Shown in pieces: positions 25,985-34,024 of a DNA stretch of 58,160 bases. The stretch spans positions 1 to 58,160 of the forward strand of contig CAJOHK010000015.1 of the NCBI GenBank assembly GCA_905234285.1. The letters run 5' to 3'. Below the pieces are notes generated by a model. That model was not told the DNA's origin, made no database searches, and saw only the letters and a list, made by a program, of their open reading frames with translations. Source of the DNA: an uncultured Bacteroidales bacterium. Lineage in GTDB: Bacteria > Bacteroidota > Bacteroidia > Bacteroidales > UBA932. The position numbers were made by a program, and so were the translations under genes. Within the stretch, counting starts at the first letter, position 1; each line of letters begins with the position of its first letter.

Positions 25985-26680
25985 ATGAAAGATGTGCTGG
26001 TAACAGACTTTTCCGGTATGGTGCAAGCCGAGGATTTCCTGCCATTGTTGCAAGCGCAACGAGCAGGTGTGGTCTATAAAAACTGGACTGCTTTGGAGGG
26101 AACCCACTGCTACTGCAGCCCCGATGCACAGGCACAAATCCTGGCCGGGTTGCCGGACCAACTGCCCCGGCTTCGCTGGATAGACAGTGGAGACTTTCAC
26201 TACATGAGTCTCCTCTTGGCTTCCCGGGAAAAGGAGCCCTTTCACCTGGTGTTGCTGGACCATCACCCCGACAACCAGGAGCCTGCCTTCGGCGGGGTGC
26301 TCAGTTGCGGCAGTTGGGTCAAGGTGCTCAGGGAAGAGAACCCCTGGCTGAGGGACATCCTTTCTGTGGGGCCGGATGGCTGCCCGCAGGCTATTCCGGA
26401 AGGGTGGCTGGAGGCAAGGAGGGGAGAGCGCGTGTACGTATCGCTGGACAAGGATATCATGGACCAGCGGTGGGCACGCACGGACTGGACGCAGGGAACC
26501 CATACGCTGGATCAGGTGAAAGACCTCTTGCTGCAGCTGCTGGAAGGACCGGTAAATGTAGTGGCGGTAGATGTGTGCGGTGGCATGGCTCCAGAGAAAG
26601 GCGCCCGCCCGGAAGACCTAAAGATTAACAGGGAAACTAATATTGAATTATATAAACTTATAACCACTTATCTAAAGTAA
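25985..26680 (+). CDS. Arginase-fold (ureohydrolase-like) protein
   Basis: The 231-residue protein keeps most metal-site motifs of the arginase/agmatinase superfamily: SGDFHY (68-73) in place of GGDHS, LDHHPD (91-96) in place of DAHxD, and SLDKDIMD (153-160) in place of SxDxDxxDP. LSCGSWV and TQGTHTLDQV are other recognisable blocks. It is shorter than true arginases (about 300) and the substrate loop differs, so the substrate is unknown. It is first in an operon with the glycine cleavage genes, 10 bp before gcvT, so a role in amino-acid nitrogen metabolism is plausible but unproven. Confidence 0.7.
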   Translation: MKDVLVTDFSGMVQAEDFLPLLQAQRAGVVYKNWTALEGTHCYCSPDAQAQILAGLPDQLPRLRWIDSGDFHYMSLLLASREKEPFHLVLLDHHPDNQEPAFGGVLSCGSWVKVLREENPWLRDILSVGPDGCPQAIPEGWLEARRGERVYVSLDKDIMDQRWARTDWTQGTHTLDQVKDLLLQLLEGPVNVVAVDVCGGMAPEKGARPEDLKINRETNIELYKLITTYLK

Positions 26681-26690
26681 TACTAAAAAT

Positions 26691-27797
26691 ATGTCAGAAA
26701 CGGAAAATCTGCAAAAGACCTGTTTGTATGACGCGCATGTAGCCCTGGGTGCCAAGATGAGCCCCTTTGCCGGTTTCATGATGCCCATCCAGTATAGCTC
26801 CATTACCCAGGAGCATCTGGCCGTCCGCCAGAAAGTGGGCATGTTCGACGTGTCCCACATGGGCGAAGTCTTTGTAAAAGGTCCCGAGGCCGAGGCTTTT
26901 ATCAACCACATCTTCACCAACGAGATTCGTGGCTTCGAGCCCGGTAAAGTCCTCTACGGCATGATGTGCTATCCTGACGGCGGCACAGTGGACGATTTAC
27001 TGGTATACCGTGAGTATCTGGCCAACCATTTCCTCCTGGTAATCAACGCCGCCAATATCGACAAGGACTTTGCCTGGATTGAGGAGCAGGCCAAGGCATT
27101 CGACTGCAAGCTGGACAACGCGTCCCCGCGCATCGGCCAAATAGCCGTTCAGGGACCGGACGCCGAGAAAACCGTCATCGATGTGCTGGGGTACAAAGAG
27201 GCGGCCGATTTGGGCTTCTATACCTTCTGTGATGTTGAATACAAGGGCGAGCGCCTCATCCTGAGCCGCACCGGCTATACCGGAGAAGATGGTTTTGAAC
27301 TGTATACCACCCCGGATAATATCGTAGAGATATGGGACCGCCTGCTCAAGGCCGGTGTAGAGCCCTGCGGCCTGGGTTGCCGCGACACCCTGCGCTTTGA
27401 GGCCGGCCTTCCGCTGTACGGCGACGAACTGAGCCCGGAAATCAGCCCCGTTATGGCCGGCCTGGGCATGTTCTGCAAATTTGAAAAGGATTTCATCGGC
27501 AAAGAGGCCCTGCTGGACCAGAAGGCCGGGAACCTCGCTCGCAAGCTGGTGGGCATCGAAATCGAGGACAAGGCTATCCCGCGTGCCGGTTATCCTGTTC
27601 AGCTGGAAGACGGCACCGAGGTGGGCATCGTTACCACCGGCTATCATTCCATCTCCCTGGACAAGAGCATCTGCTTTGCCCTGGTAGACAAGGCCTATAC
27701 CGCCCTGGACACCCCGCTCTGGATTGCCATTCGCAAGAAAGTATTCCCCGGCAAGGTGGTCAAAAAGCGTTTTTATCAGACAAACTACAAAAAATAA
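26691..27797 (+). CDS. gcvT: Glycine cleavage T-protein (aminomethyltransferase)
   Basis: GcvT transfers the C1 unit from the aminomethyl-lipoyl H-protein to tetrahydrofolate, releasing ammonia. The 368-residue protein has the folate-site features FDVSHMGEV, TGYTGEDGFELY, CRDTLRFEAGLPLYG and the C-terminal barrel. It is followed after 7 bp by gcvH, then gcvPA and gcvPB, so the specific subunits are together; the shared lipoamide dehydrogenase (L-protein) is not in this window. Confidence 0.96.
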   Translation: MSETENLQKTCLYDAHVALGAKMSPFAGFMMPIQYSSITQEHLAVRQKVGMFDVSHMGEVFVKGPEAEAFINHIFTNEIRGFEPGKVLYGMMCYPDGGTVDDLLVYREYLANHFLLVINAANIDKDFAWIEEQAKAFDCKLDNASPRIGQIAVQGPDAEKTVIDVLGYKEAADLGFYTFCDVEYKGERLILSRTGYTGEDGFELYTTPDNIVEIWDRLLKAGVEPCGLGCRDTLRFEAGLPLYGDELSPEISPVMAGLGMFCKFEKDFIGKEALLDQKAGNLARKLVGIEIEDKAIPRAGYPVQLEDGTEVGIVTTGYHSISLDKSICFALVDKAYTALDTPLWIAIRKKVFPGKVVKKRFYQTNYKK

Positions 27798-27804
27798 TAT
27801 CACT

Positions 27805-28185
27805 ATGTCAAAAGTAATTGAAGGACTCAAGTATTCCGAATCCCACGAGTGGGTTAAAGTAGAAGGTAATGTAGCCTTTATTGGCGTATCCGATTTTGCC
27901 CAGAAGGAAATGGGTGACATCACTTATGTAGATATGCCCGAGGAAGGCGACGACGTGCTGGCCGGAGAAGAATTCGGCGCCCTGGAAAGCGTGAAGGCCG
28001 CTTCGGACCTCATTTCCCCGGTTTCCGGCACCGTGGTGCTGGTGAACGCCGCTCTGGAGGATGCTCCCGAGGCCATCAACGAGGATGCCTACGCCAACTG
28101 GATCATCAAGGTAGAGATGTCTCTCCCTTCGGAGCTGGACAAACTAATGGATGCGGCCGCCTATAAGGCTTTTATCGGCGAGTAA
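27805..28185 (+). CDS. gcvH: Glycine cleavage H-protein (lipoyl carrier)
   Basis: From ATG 27805 (the longer open frame overlaps gcvT) the product is 126 residues, the usual H-protein length. SESHEWV near residue 11 and the lipoylation site ESVKAASD with Lys64 are clear. The lipoyl arm shuttles the aminomethyl group between the P, T and L proteins. It is 7 bp after gcvT and 10 bp before gcvPA. Confidence 0.97.
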   Translation: MSKVIEGLKYSESHEWVKVEGNVAFIGVSDFAQKEMGDITYVDMPEEGDDVLAGEEFGALESVKAASDLISPVSGTVVLVNAALEDAPEAINEDAYANWIIKVEMSLPSELDKLMDAAAYKAFIGE

Positions 28186-28195
28186 TCCCGTTTCC

Positions 28196-29518
28196 ATGGC
28201 TCAGTTTGCCTTTTTCCCGCACACGTCGGCCGACGTGGAGGCCATGCTGCAAAAGATAGGCGTCCAAAAGCTGGAGGACCTGTACAGCGATGTGCCGGCG
28301 GAATTCCTCAAGAAGGGCGCCTATGCCCTTCCCGACGCACTGTCGGAGCAGGAAATCCGTGACTATTTTACTGCTCTGGAGCAGATGAACGCCCATCTGA
28401 AGGTGTTCGTTGGCCAGGGCGCCTATGACCATTACACGCCGTCGGTGATTCCGTACCTCACCCAAAGGTCCGAGTTCCTTACGGCCTATACACCGTATCA
28501 GTGCGAGATTTCGCAGGGAACCCTGCGCTATATCTTCGAGTACCAGAGCATGATTTGCGCGCTCACGGGGCTGGACATTGCCAACGCTTCGCTCTACGAT
28601 GGCCCTACCGCTGCCGCCGAAGCCATGAAGATGGCCATCGCCTGCACGCGCAAGAAAACCCGCGTACTCCTTTCCCGCACCCTCCTTCCCCAGGTGGTGA
28701 AGGTAGTGGAGACCTATGCCCGTTTCCATGGAGTAGAGATCGGCTTCATCAAGGCTCAGGAGGGTGAAACCTCTCTGGAGGACCTTCAGGCCCAGCTTGC
28801 CCAGGATAATGTGGCCGGTGCCATCGTTCCTTCGGTGAACCGATACGGCATAGTGGAAAGCCATGCCGGTTTTGCCGATGCCTTGCACGATGCCAAAGCC
28901 CTGCTCATCGAGTACTGCGACCCTTCGGCCCTTGCCGTGGTAAAGACACCCGGCGAATGGGACGCCGATATCGCCATCGGCGACGGCCAGCCGCTGGGCC
29001 TTCCGCTATGCTATGGCGGCCCTTATGTGGGTTTCATGGCTGTAAAGAAGGACTGCATGCGCAAGATGCCCGGCCGTATTGTGGGCCAGACGGTAGACAA
29101 GGACGGCAAACGTGTCTTTGTGCTCACCCTTCAGGCCCGCGAGCAGCACATCAAACGCGAGAAAGCCACGTCTAATATTTGCTCCAACGAGAGTCTTATG
29201 GCCCTCTGGGTAACCATTTACCTGTCGCTCATGGGTCCTCAGGGTCTCAGGGAGGTAAACCGTATCAGCTGTGACGGCGCCCATTATCTATATAATGAGC
29301 TCCTGGCCACCGGTAAATTCGAGGAAGTGTTCCCCGGAAAGCCTTTCCTCAAGGAGTTTGTCCTCAAAAGCAAGGTGGCGGGTTTGCCGCAGAAGTTGCA
29401 AAAGGCCGGCTTCTTTGCCGCGCTGGAAACGGAAGAGGGCTATGTTAGTTTCTGCGTCACCGAGAAACGCACCAAGGAAGAAATCGACCTTTTGGTCAAA
29501 ACGGTAAAGGAGGGCTAA
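28196..29518 (+). CDS. gcvPA: Glycine dehydrogenase (decarboxylating) subunit 1
   Basis: The alpha subunit of the two-part P-protein. From ATG 28196 it is 440 residues. The start AQFAFFPHTSADVEAML and internal YTPYQCEISQGTLRYIFEYQ, MAIACTRKKTRVLLS and QTVDKDGKRVFVLTLQAREQ are typical of GcvPA. It lacks the PLP lysine, which is in gcvPB. An earlier in-frame ATG at 28151 overlaps gcvH and is unlikely. It ends 3 bp before gcvPB. Confidence 0.95.
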   Translation: MAQFAFFPHTSADVEAMLQKIGVQKLEDLYSDVPAEFLKKGAYALPDALSEQEIRDYFTALEQMNAHLKVFVGQGAYDHYTPSVIPYLTQRSEFLTAYTPYQCEISQGTLRYIFEYQSMICALTGLDIANASLYDGPTAAAEAMKMAIACTRKKTRVLLSRTLLPQVVKVVETYARFHGVEIGFIKAQEGETSLEDLQAQLAQDNVAGAIVPSVNRYGIVESHAGFADALHDAKALLIEYCDPSALAVVKTPGEWDADIAIGDGQPLGLPLCYGGPYVGFMAVKKDCMRKMPGRIVGQTVDKDGKRVFVLTLQAREQHIKREKATSNICSNESLMALWVTIYLSLMGPQGLREVNRISCDGAHYLYNELLATGKFEEVFPGKPFLKEFVLKSKVAGLPQKLQKAGFFAALETEEGYVSFCVTEKRTKEEIDLLVKTVKEG

Positions 29519-29521
29519 ACT

Positions 29522-30928
29522 ATGAAATACTACGATAAGCTCATCTTCGAACTTTCCAAAGAAGGCCGCTGCGGTTATTCCTTGCCTGCCAACCGCTTTC
29601 CGCAGGCGTCCGAACTCCCTGCCGGGCTTTGCCGCAAGGCTCCGCTTCCGCTGCCGGAAGTGTCGGAACCCGATGTGGTGCGTCACTACAACAATCTCTC
29701 CCAGATGAACTTCGGCGTGGATACCGGCTTTTATCCGCTGGGCTCCTGCACCATGAAGTACAATCCCAAGATCAACGAGGAAATGGCCGCCCTCCCGGGC
29801 TTCGCCGCTTTGCATCCCCTTATGCCCAAGGAACTCACCCAGGGCGCCAATAAGGTGTACGAGGAAATGGAGAAGTGCCTGGGCGCCATTACCGGCATGG
29901 CCCGCTTTACGCTGGATCCCTGCGCGGGTGCCCACGGTGAGCTAACCGGCCTCATGATCATGCGCCAGTATCACCTTAGTAGGGGCGATATGGGCCGAAC
30001 CAAAGTCATTGTCCCCGACAGTGCCCATGGCACCAACCCCGCATCGGCCGCTGTCTGCGGTCTGGAGGTGGTGGAGGTGAAGTCCCTGGAGAACGGCCGC
30101 GTGGATGTAGAGGCCCTGAAACCCCTTCTGGATAGTTCCGTGGCCGGCATGATGATGACCAACCCCAATACCCTGGGCCTCTTTGAGACGCAAATCAAGG
30201 AAATTTCCGCCTTGGTGCACGGCGTGGGAGGCCTCATGTACTACGACGGTGCCAACATGAACCCGCTCATGGGAGTGGTCCGTCCCGGCGATATGGGCTT
30301 TGACATCATGCATCTGAACCTGCACAAGACCTTCTCTACGCCCCACGGCGGTGGTGGTCCAGGCAGTGGCCCCGTGGGCGTTCAGGCCTATCTGGCCGAT
30401 TGCCTGCCTGCCATCAAAGTGTCCGGTTTCCATGGTAACTTCGGCGTAATCCTCCGGGCCTATGCCTACATCCTTTCCCTGGGCAAGCAGAACCTCAGGA
30501 AGGTAGGGGAGTACTCGGTGTTAAGCGCCAATTATATCAAAGAATGCCTCAAGGACGTGTACAAGCTCCCCATTGAGGGCGTATGCAAGCATGAGTTTGT
30601 CTTTGACGGCCTCATCGACGACGGCGCCCACGACGATGTTCCCGGCGCCACCACCCTGGATGTAGCCAAGCGGCTGCTGGATTACGGCTTCCACGCCCCC
30701 ACCATCTATTTCCCGCTCCTGTTCCACCAGGCCCTCATGATTGAGCCCACCGAAACCGAGAGCAAGGAAACCATCGATGCCTTTATTGAGGTGATGAGAA
30801 AGATTGCCGCCGAGGCTGCCCAGGATCCCATGATCCTTCATGACGCCCCGCACAACACGCCCATCTCCCGGCCCGACGAAACCACCGCTGCACGCAATCC
30901 TATCCTCAAGTATCAGGATACCCTTTAA
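29522..30928 (+). CDS. gcvPB: Glycine dehydrogenase (decarboxylating) subunit 2
   Basis: The PLP-binding beta subunit of the split P-protein, which decarboxylates glycine onto the H-protein. The 468-residue protein has [16 protein letters not shown] (71-86), the glycine-rich [18 protein letters not shown] and the PLP lysine, Lys269, in [18 protein letters not shown]. Its stop codon shares one base with the start of the SEC-C gene (TAATG). Confidence 0.96.
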   Translation: MKYYDKLIFELSKEGRCGYSLPANRFPQASELPAGLCRKAPLPLPEVSEPDVVRHYNNLSQMNFGVDTGFYPLGSCTMKYNPKINEEMAALPGFAALHPLMPKELTQGANKVYEEMEKCLGAITGMARFTLDPCAGAHGELTGLMIMRQYHLSRGDMGRTKVIVPDSAHGTNPASAAVCGLEVVEVKSLENGRVDVEALKPLLDSSVAGMMMTNPNTLGLFETQIKEISALVHGVGGLMYYDGANMNPLMGVVRPGDMGFDIMHLNLHKTFSTPHGGGGPGSGPVGVQAYLADCLPAIKVSGFHGNFGVILRAYAYILSLGKQNLRKVGEYSVLSANYIKECLKDVYKLPIEGVCKHEFVFDGLIDDGAHDDVPGATTLDVAKRLLDYGFHAPTIYFPLLFHQALMIEPTETESKETIDAFIEVMRKIAAEAAQDPMILHDAPHNTPISRPDETTAARNPILKYQDTL

Positions 30929-32187
30929 TGGAAAGGACCCTGCATACCATTCTGGACGGCTTCCAAAAGCCCGAGCTGGAGGACCTGGGGAATATCCTCG
31001 GGAACGACCTCAGCCCCCACCTGCGCAAATCCCAGCTGGTGGAGCAGCTGCACGCCTATCTCAGGCAGGAACCGCGGGAGTGGATGTCTCACCTGATGGA
31101 ACGGGACGTCCGCTTGCTTCGGGAACTGGTCAAAGCCGGCCCGGAGAAGGTCCAGTATCAGGATTTCGCCGATTATCCCTCCCTCTTGGAAGTAACCGGA
31201 CTGGTAGAATACGACGACTCCGACGAGCACTTCCACAAAGTATGGATTAGCCGGGAGATGTACGATATTGTGTCAAAGGACGTTGACAAGGTCATTCATT
31301 CCGGCGAGCGCAACGGCCAGTTTGCCATTGAGCGCGTTGGTTTGGGTTTCCTGAATTTGTACGGGATTGTTCCTACCGATCGCTTCATGGACCTGATGAT
31401 TGATTGGTATGAGCATTATTCGGGTTATGGGACCGCCTATAACCGGCTCACCAAAATGTTGCACCGAAGCCCACTGGTAAAGATTTATCGCTACAACGAC
31501 GAGTGGGGGGACTATCTGTGCTCGCCCTGTGTAGACAATGTAGAAGAACTCTTCACCGTACGTGCACACATGGAAAAGCTGGGTTTGGAAAAGGGCCTGG
31601 CTCCCATGAGCGCCCTGGATGCCCACATGGCCGGAGCCGGAGCGCCTTACTTTACGGTGGGTACCAAAACCAAGGAAGGCATGATGCTGGAGGCTATGTA
31701 CCGCCGCCTGGGCTATGACGGATTCGACCTGGTGAAAGCCCTGCACGATACCTGGATGGAAGCGCAGTACCAGTGGGATCGCAACGACGCCCTGTTTAAC
31801 GCCCTTCTTGCCAGCGACAAAGGCGCCGTCATGAACGATGCCAGCTGGAAGTCCTGCTGCGAGATTGTGTGCGATTATGCCGACAGCATTCCCAAGTGGT
31901 GTCTGTGCGGTCGGTCGGCCAGGGAAACCGGCTTGTGCCTGGCGCAGAGGGAGCAACTGCCCGATGTGAACCCGTCGCCTCAGGAGCACGTCTCTGAGGC
32001 CCCGGAGGGGGAGGACTATCCCCACTGGCAAATGCCTGAGCCAACCATCAGTGCAGGCTATGCCTCTGAGATGAATTCCGACGGTTATCCGCTGGGTTTT
32101 GCCATTCCGCATGTGGCGCCCAATGATCCCTGCCCATGTGGCAGCGGACTCCGCTATTGCCGATGCCATGGAAAATACCTTTCCTAA
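30928..32187 (+). CDS. SEC-C zinc-motif protein of unknown function
   Basis: The 419-residue protein has a helical body with no recognised catalytic motif and ends in PNDPCPCGSGLRYCRCHGKY, a SEC-C zinc motif like that at the SecA C-terminus. A second Cys-rich patch, WCLCGRSARETGLC, lies about residues 332-345. SEC-C motifs often mediate contact with ribosomes, SecB or nucleic acid, but nothing here fixes a partner. It is translationally coupled to gcvPB (TAATG) and precedes trmO by 4 bp. Confidence 0.8.
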   Translation: MERTLHTILDGFQKPELEDLGNILGNDLSPHLRKSQLVEQLHAYLRQEPREWMSHLMERDVRLLRELVKAGPEKVQYQDFADYPSLLEVTGLVEYDDSDEHFHKVWISREMYDIVSKDVDKVIHSGERNGQFAIERVGLGFLNLYGIVPTDRFMDLMIDWYEHYSGYGTAYNRLTKMLHRSPLVKIYRYNDEWGDYLCSPCVDNVEELFTVRAHMEKLGLEKGLAPMSALDAHMAGAGAPYFTVGTKTKEGMMLEAMYRRLGYDGFDLVKALHDTWMEAQYQWDRNDALFNALLASDKGAVMNDASWKSCCEIVCDYADSIPKWCLCGRSARETGLCLAQREQLPDVNPSPQEHVSEAPEGEDYPHWQMPEPTISAGYASEMNSDGYPLGFAIPHVAPNDPCPCGSGLRYCRCHGKYLS

Positions 32188-32191
32188 CAAG

Positions 32192-32851
32192 ATGGAAATC
32201 AAACCTATTGCTTATTACCGGGGCTCTTTCGGCTCCAAATTCGGCATTCCCAGGCAGGGAACGCTGGTAAAGGAGTTGAAGGGGCGCATTGTATTCTGCG
32301 AATCCTATGGTGTGCAGGAAGCCCTGCGCGGACTGGAAGGTTTCTCGCACCTTTGGCTCATCTGGGGTTTCAGCGCCAACAAGCCGGCTAAAGGGGAGTG
32401 GCAGCCCACGGTTCGTCCACCGCGCCTGGGCGGCAATGTGGCTATGGGCGTATGGGCTACGCGCTCTCCCTATCGGCCCAATCCGTTGGGCCTGTCCTGT
32501 GTGGCACTGGAGCGTATTGATGGTACGGAACTTGTTATTAGTGGAGCCGACCTGATGGACGGGACGCCCATTTATGACATCAAGCCCTATATCGCTTATG
32601 CCGACAGTCACCCGGACGCCTGCTGTGGCTTTGCCGCAGAAGCCCCTTCGGCCAGGCTACAGGTGGTGATTCCCCCCGAACTGCCGTTAAACAGCCGCCA
32701 GCGCCGGGAATTGGAGGCTGCACTGGCCCTGGATCCCCGCCCCGCCTATCAGAATATACCGGATAAAGAATATGCTTTTCCCTATGACGGTGCCGATGTG
32801 CGCTTTACGGTAAAAGATGGAATAGTAACAGTAACAGAATACAAAAGATGA
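32192..32851 (+). CDS. trmO: tRNA (t6A37) N6-methyltransferase TrmO
   Basis: TrmO (TsaA/YaeB) methylates t6A37 of threonine tRNA to m6t6A with S-adenosylmethionine. The ATG at 32192 gives 219 residues and MEIKPIAYYRGSFGSKFGIP. Family blocks are GLEGFSHLWLIWGF, GVWATRSPYRPNPLGLS (SAM site), LMDGTPIYDIKPYIAYAD and FTVKDGIVTV. An in-frame ATG at 32168 overlaps the SEC-C gene and is less likely. It overlaps the next gene by 4 bp. Confidence 0.94.
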   Translation: MEIKPIAYYRGSFGSKFGIPRQGTLVKELKGRIVFCESYGVQEALRGLEGFSHLWLIWGFSANKPAKGEWQPTVRPPRLGGNVAMGVWATRSPYRPNPLGLSCVALERIDGTELVISGADLMDGTPIYDIKPYIAYADSHPDACCGFAAEAPSARLQVVIPPELPLNSRQRRELEAALALDPRPAYQNIPDKEYAFPYDGADVRFTVKDGIVTVTEYKR

Positions 32852-33261
32852 AACGCATTGCGCTGATGGCCGCCCTTTCCCTGCTGCTACCGCTGTCCGT
32901 TATGGCTCAGGACCAGCCGGAGAAGATTAACAAGAAGAACCTTATAATCAAGGAATGGAACACCGACCCCAAGGGAGGAAACAAAGTCCTTGACCATGTG
33001 ACTACCTATAGCCCCGACGGCCGTAAGATGGAGGAGACCGAGTATAATTCTGACGGCCAAAAGTGGCGCAAGCGCTACGAGTACGATGCCGCCGGAAAGG
33101 TGGCCGTAGAATATGTTTACGACAACCGTAACAGGCTCCAGACCTACAAGAAGTTCGAGTACAACGAGTTTAACCGCAAAAAAGTACAGTATACCTATAG
33201 CGCCAAAGGTAAATTGTTAACCATCAAGCACTATGAGTATATAGCCAAGCCAGCCGAGTAA
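32848..33261 (+). CDS. Small secreted protein with YD-like tyrosine repeats
   Basis: The 137-residue product has a signal peptide ending near SVMAQ. The mature part has repeated strand units of the form (K)x(Y/F)EYxxxGKxxxxY, such as KRYEYDAAGKV, VEYVYDNRNRL and KKFEYNEFNRK, similar in spacing to YD/RHS-like or antitoxin-like repeat proteins of Bacteroidetes. Function unknown; probably periplasmic or surface. It is last in the gcv operon, overlapping trmO by 4 bp, and is followed by a strong terminator. Confidence 0.7.
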   Translation: MKRIALMAALSLLLPLSVMAQDQPEKINKKNLIIKEWNTDPKGGNKVLDHVTTYSPDGRKMEETEYNSDGQKWRKRYEYDAAGKVAVEYVYDNRNRLQTYKKFEYNEFNRKKVQYTYSAKGKLLTIKHYEYIAKPAE

Positions 33262-34011
33262 TTACAGGCTGTTGCGAAACTGAGACGGGGTGAGCCCCGT
33301 CTTTTTTTTGAAGAAGCGCGAGAAATAGGATTGGTCGTCAATGCCCACCCTGGCGGCCACGTCTACAATGGAGACGCTGCGGTCGGCCAGGAGCTTTTTG
33401 GCCAGGTTTAGCCGGGCAATCTCAATCCAGTCAATGGCCGTACGGCGCGTGTGGCTTTTCACGGTCTTGTTCAGATAGTTGGGCGTAACCCCCAGCATGG
33501 AAGCATAGGCCGAGACGCCCATAGGGGCTTTATCCTTGTCGAAGACCATCTGGAGGAATTTTTCGGGAACAATAGCTATGCGTCCGCCGGGCCGAATCTG
33601 GTTAAGAATGAGGTCCATGGCACTTTGCAGGAATCGATTGTCCTTGTCCTTGAAGGCGGCCTCCATGCGTTGGAACAGTGCGCCCATGAACACGGCATCA
33701 TCAAACCAAAAGCTCTGTAATACGGCCTCGTTGCTACGAAGAACAGGATAGGAAGCGTCTTTGAGAAAATCGATGGCGAAAAAGCCGTCGAATCCCTTTG
33801 CATCGCACACATGCTTCACAATAATCTCTTTATCCCCAGGGATCAGAAACAGTTGTCCGGGATTGAGCAGGTAATTCTTTCCGGCTACTTCCAGGAGCGC
33901 TTCACCTTCCATTAGGAAGGAAAAACTCATGTTCCCCTGCTTATAGTTCTTGTGGTTGTATTCGGTGTGGCCGTCCACCTTATAACGTTTGATAAAGAAC
34001 AGGTTATTCAT
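33262..34011 (-). CDS. AraC-family regulator with cupin-like sensing domain
   Basis: The 249-residue protein has an N-terminal cupin-like half (YNHKNYKQGNMSFSFLMEGE, then LLNPGQLFLIPGDKEI) and a C-terminal AraC double helix-turn-helix (YASMLGVTPNYLNKTVKSHT and VAARVGIDDQSYFSRFFKKK, ending TPSQFRNSL). Such regulators bind a small molecule through the cupin and activate nearby genes; the target may be the adjacent DUF5686 gene 13 bp upstream on the same strand. Its last codons contain the plus-strand terminator of the gcv operon. Confidence 0.9.
   Translation of the reverse strand: MNNLFFIKRYKVDGHTEYNHKNYKQGNMSFSFLMEGEALLEVAGKNYLLNPGQLFLIPGDKEIIVKHVCDAKGFDGFFAIDFLKDASYPVLRSNEAVLQSFWFDDAVFMGALFQRMEAAFKDKDNRFLQSAMDLILNQIRPGGRIAIVPEKFLQMVFDKDKAPMGVSAYASMLGVTPNYLNKTVKSHTRRTAIDWIEIARLNLAKKLLADRSVSIVDVAARVGIDDQSYFSRFFKKKTGLTPSQFRNSL
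33283..33309 (+). terminator. Terminator of the gcv operon, embedded in the opposite AraC coding sequence
   Basis: A perfect 8-bp stem AGACGGGG / CCCCGTCT with a 4-nt loop (TGAG) is followed by seven T. It starts 22 bp past the last plus-strand gene, inside the 3' end of the minus-strand AraC gene where it encodes the KKTGLTP region. Confidence 0.85.
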
Positions 34012-34024
34012 AGTTTAGTGGTTA

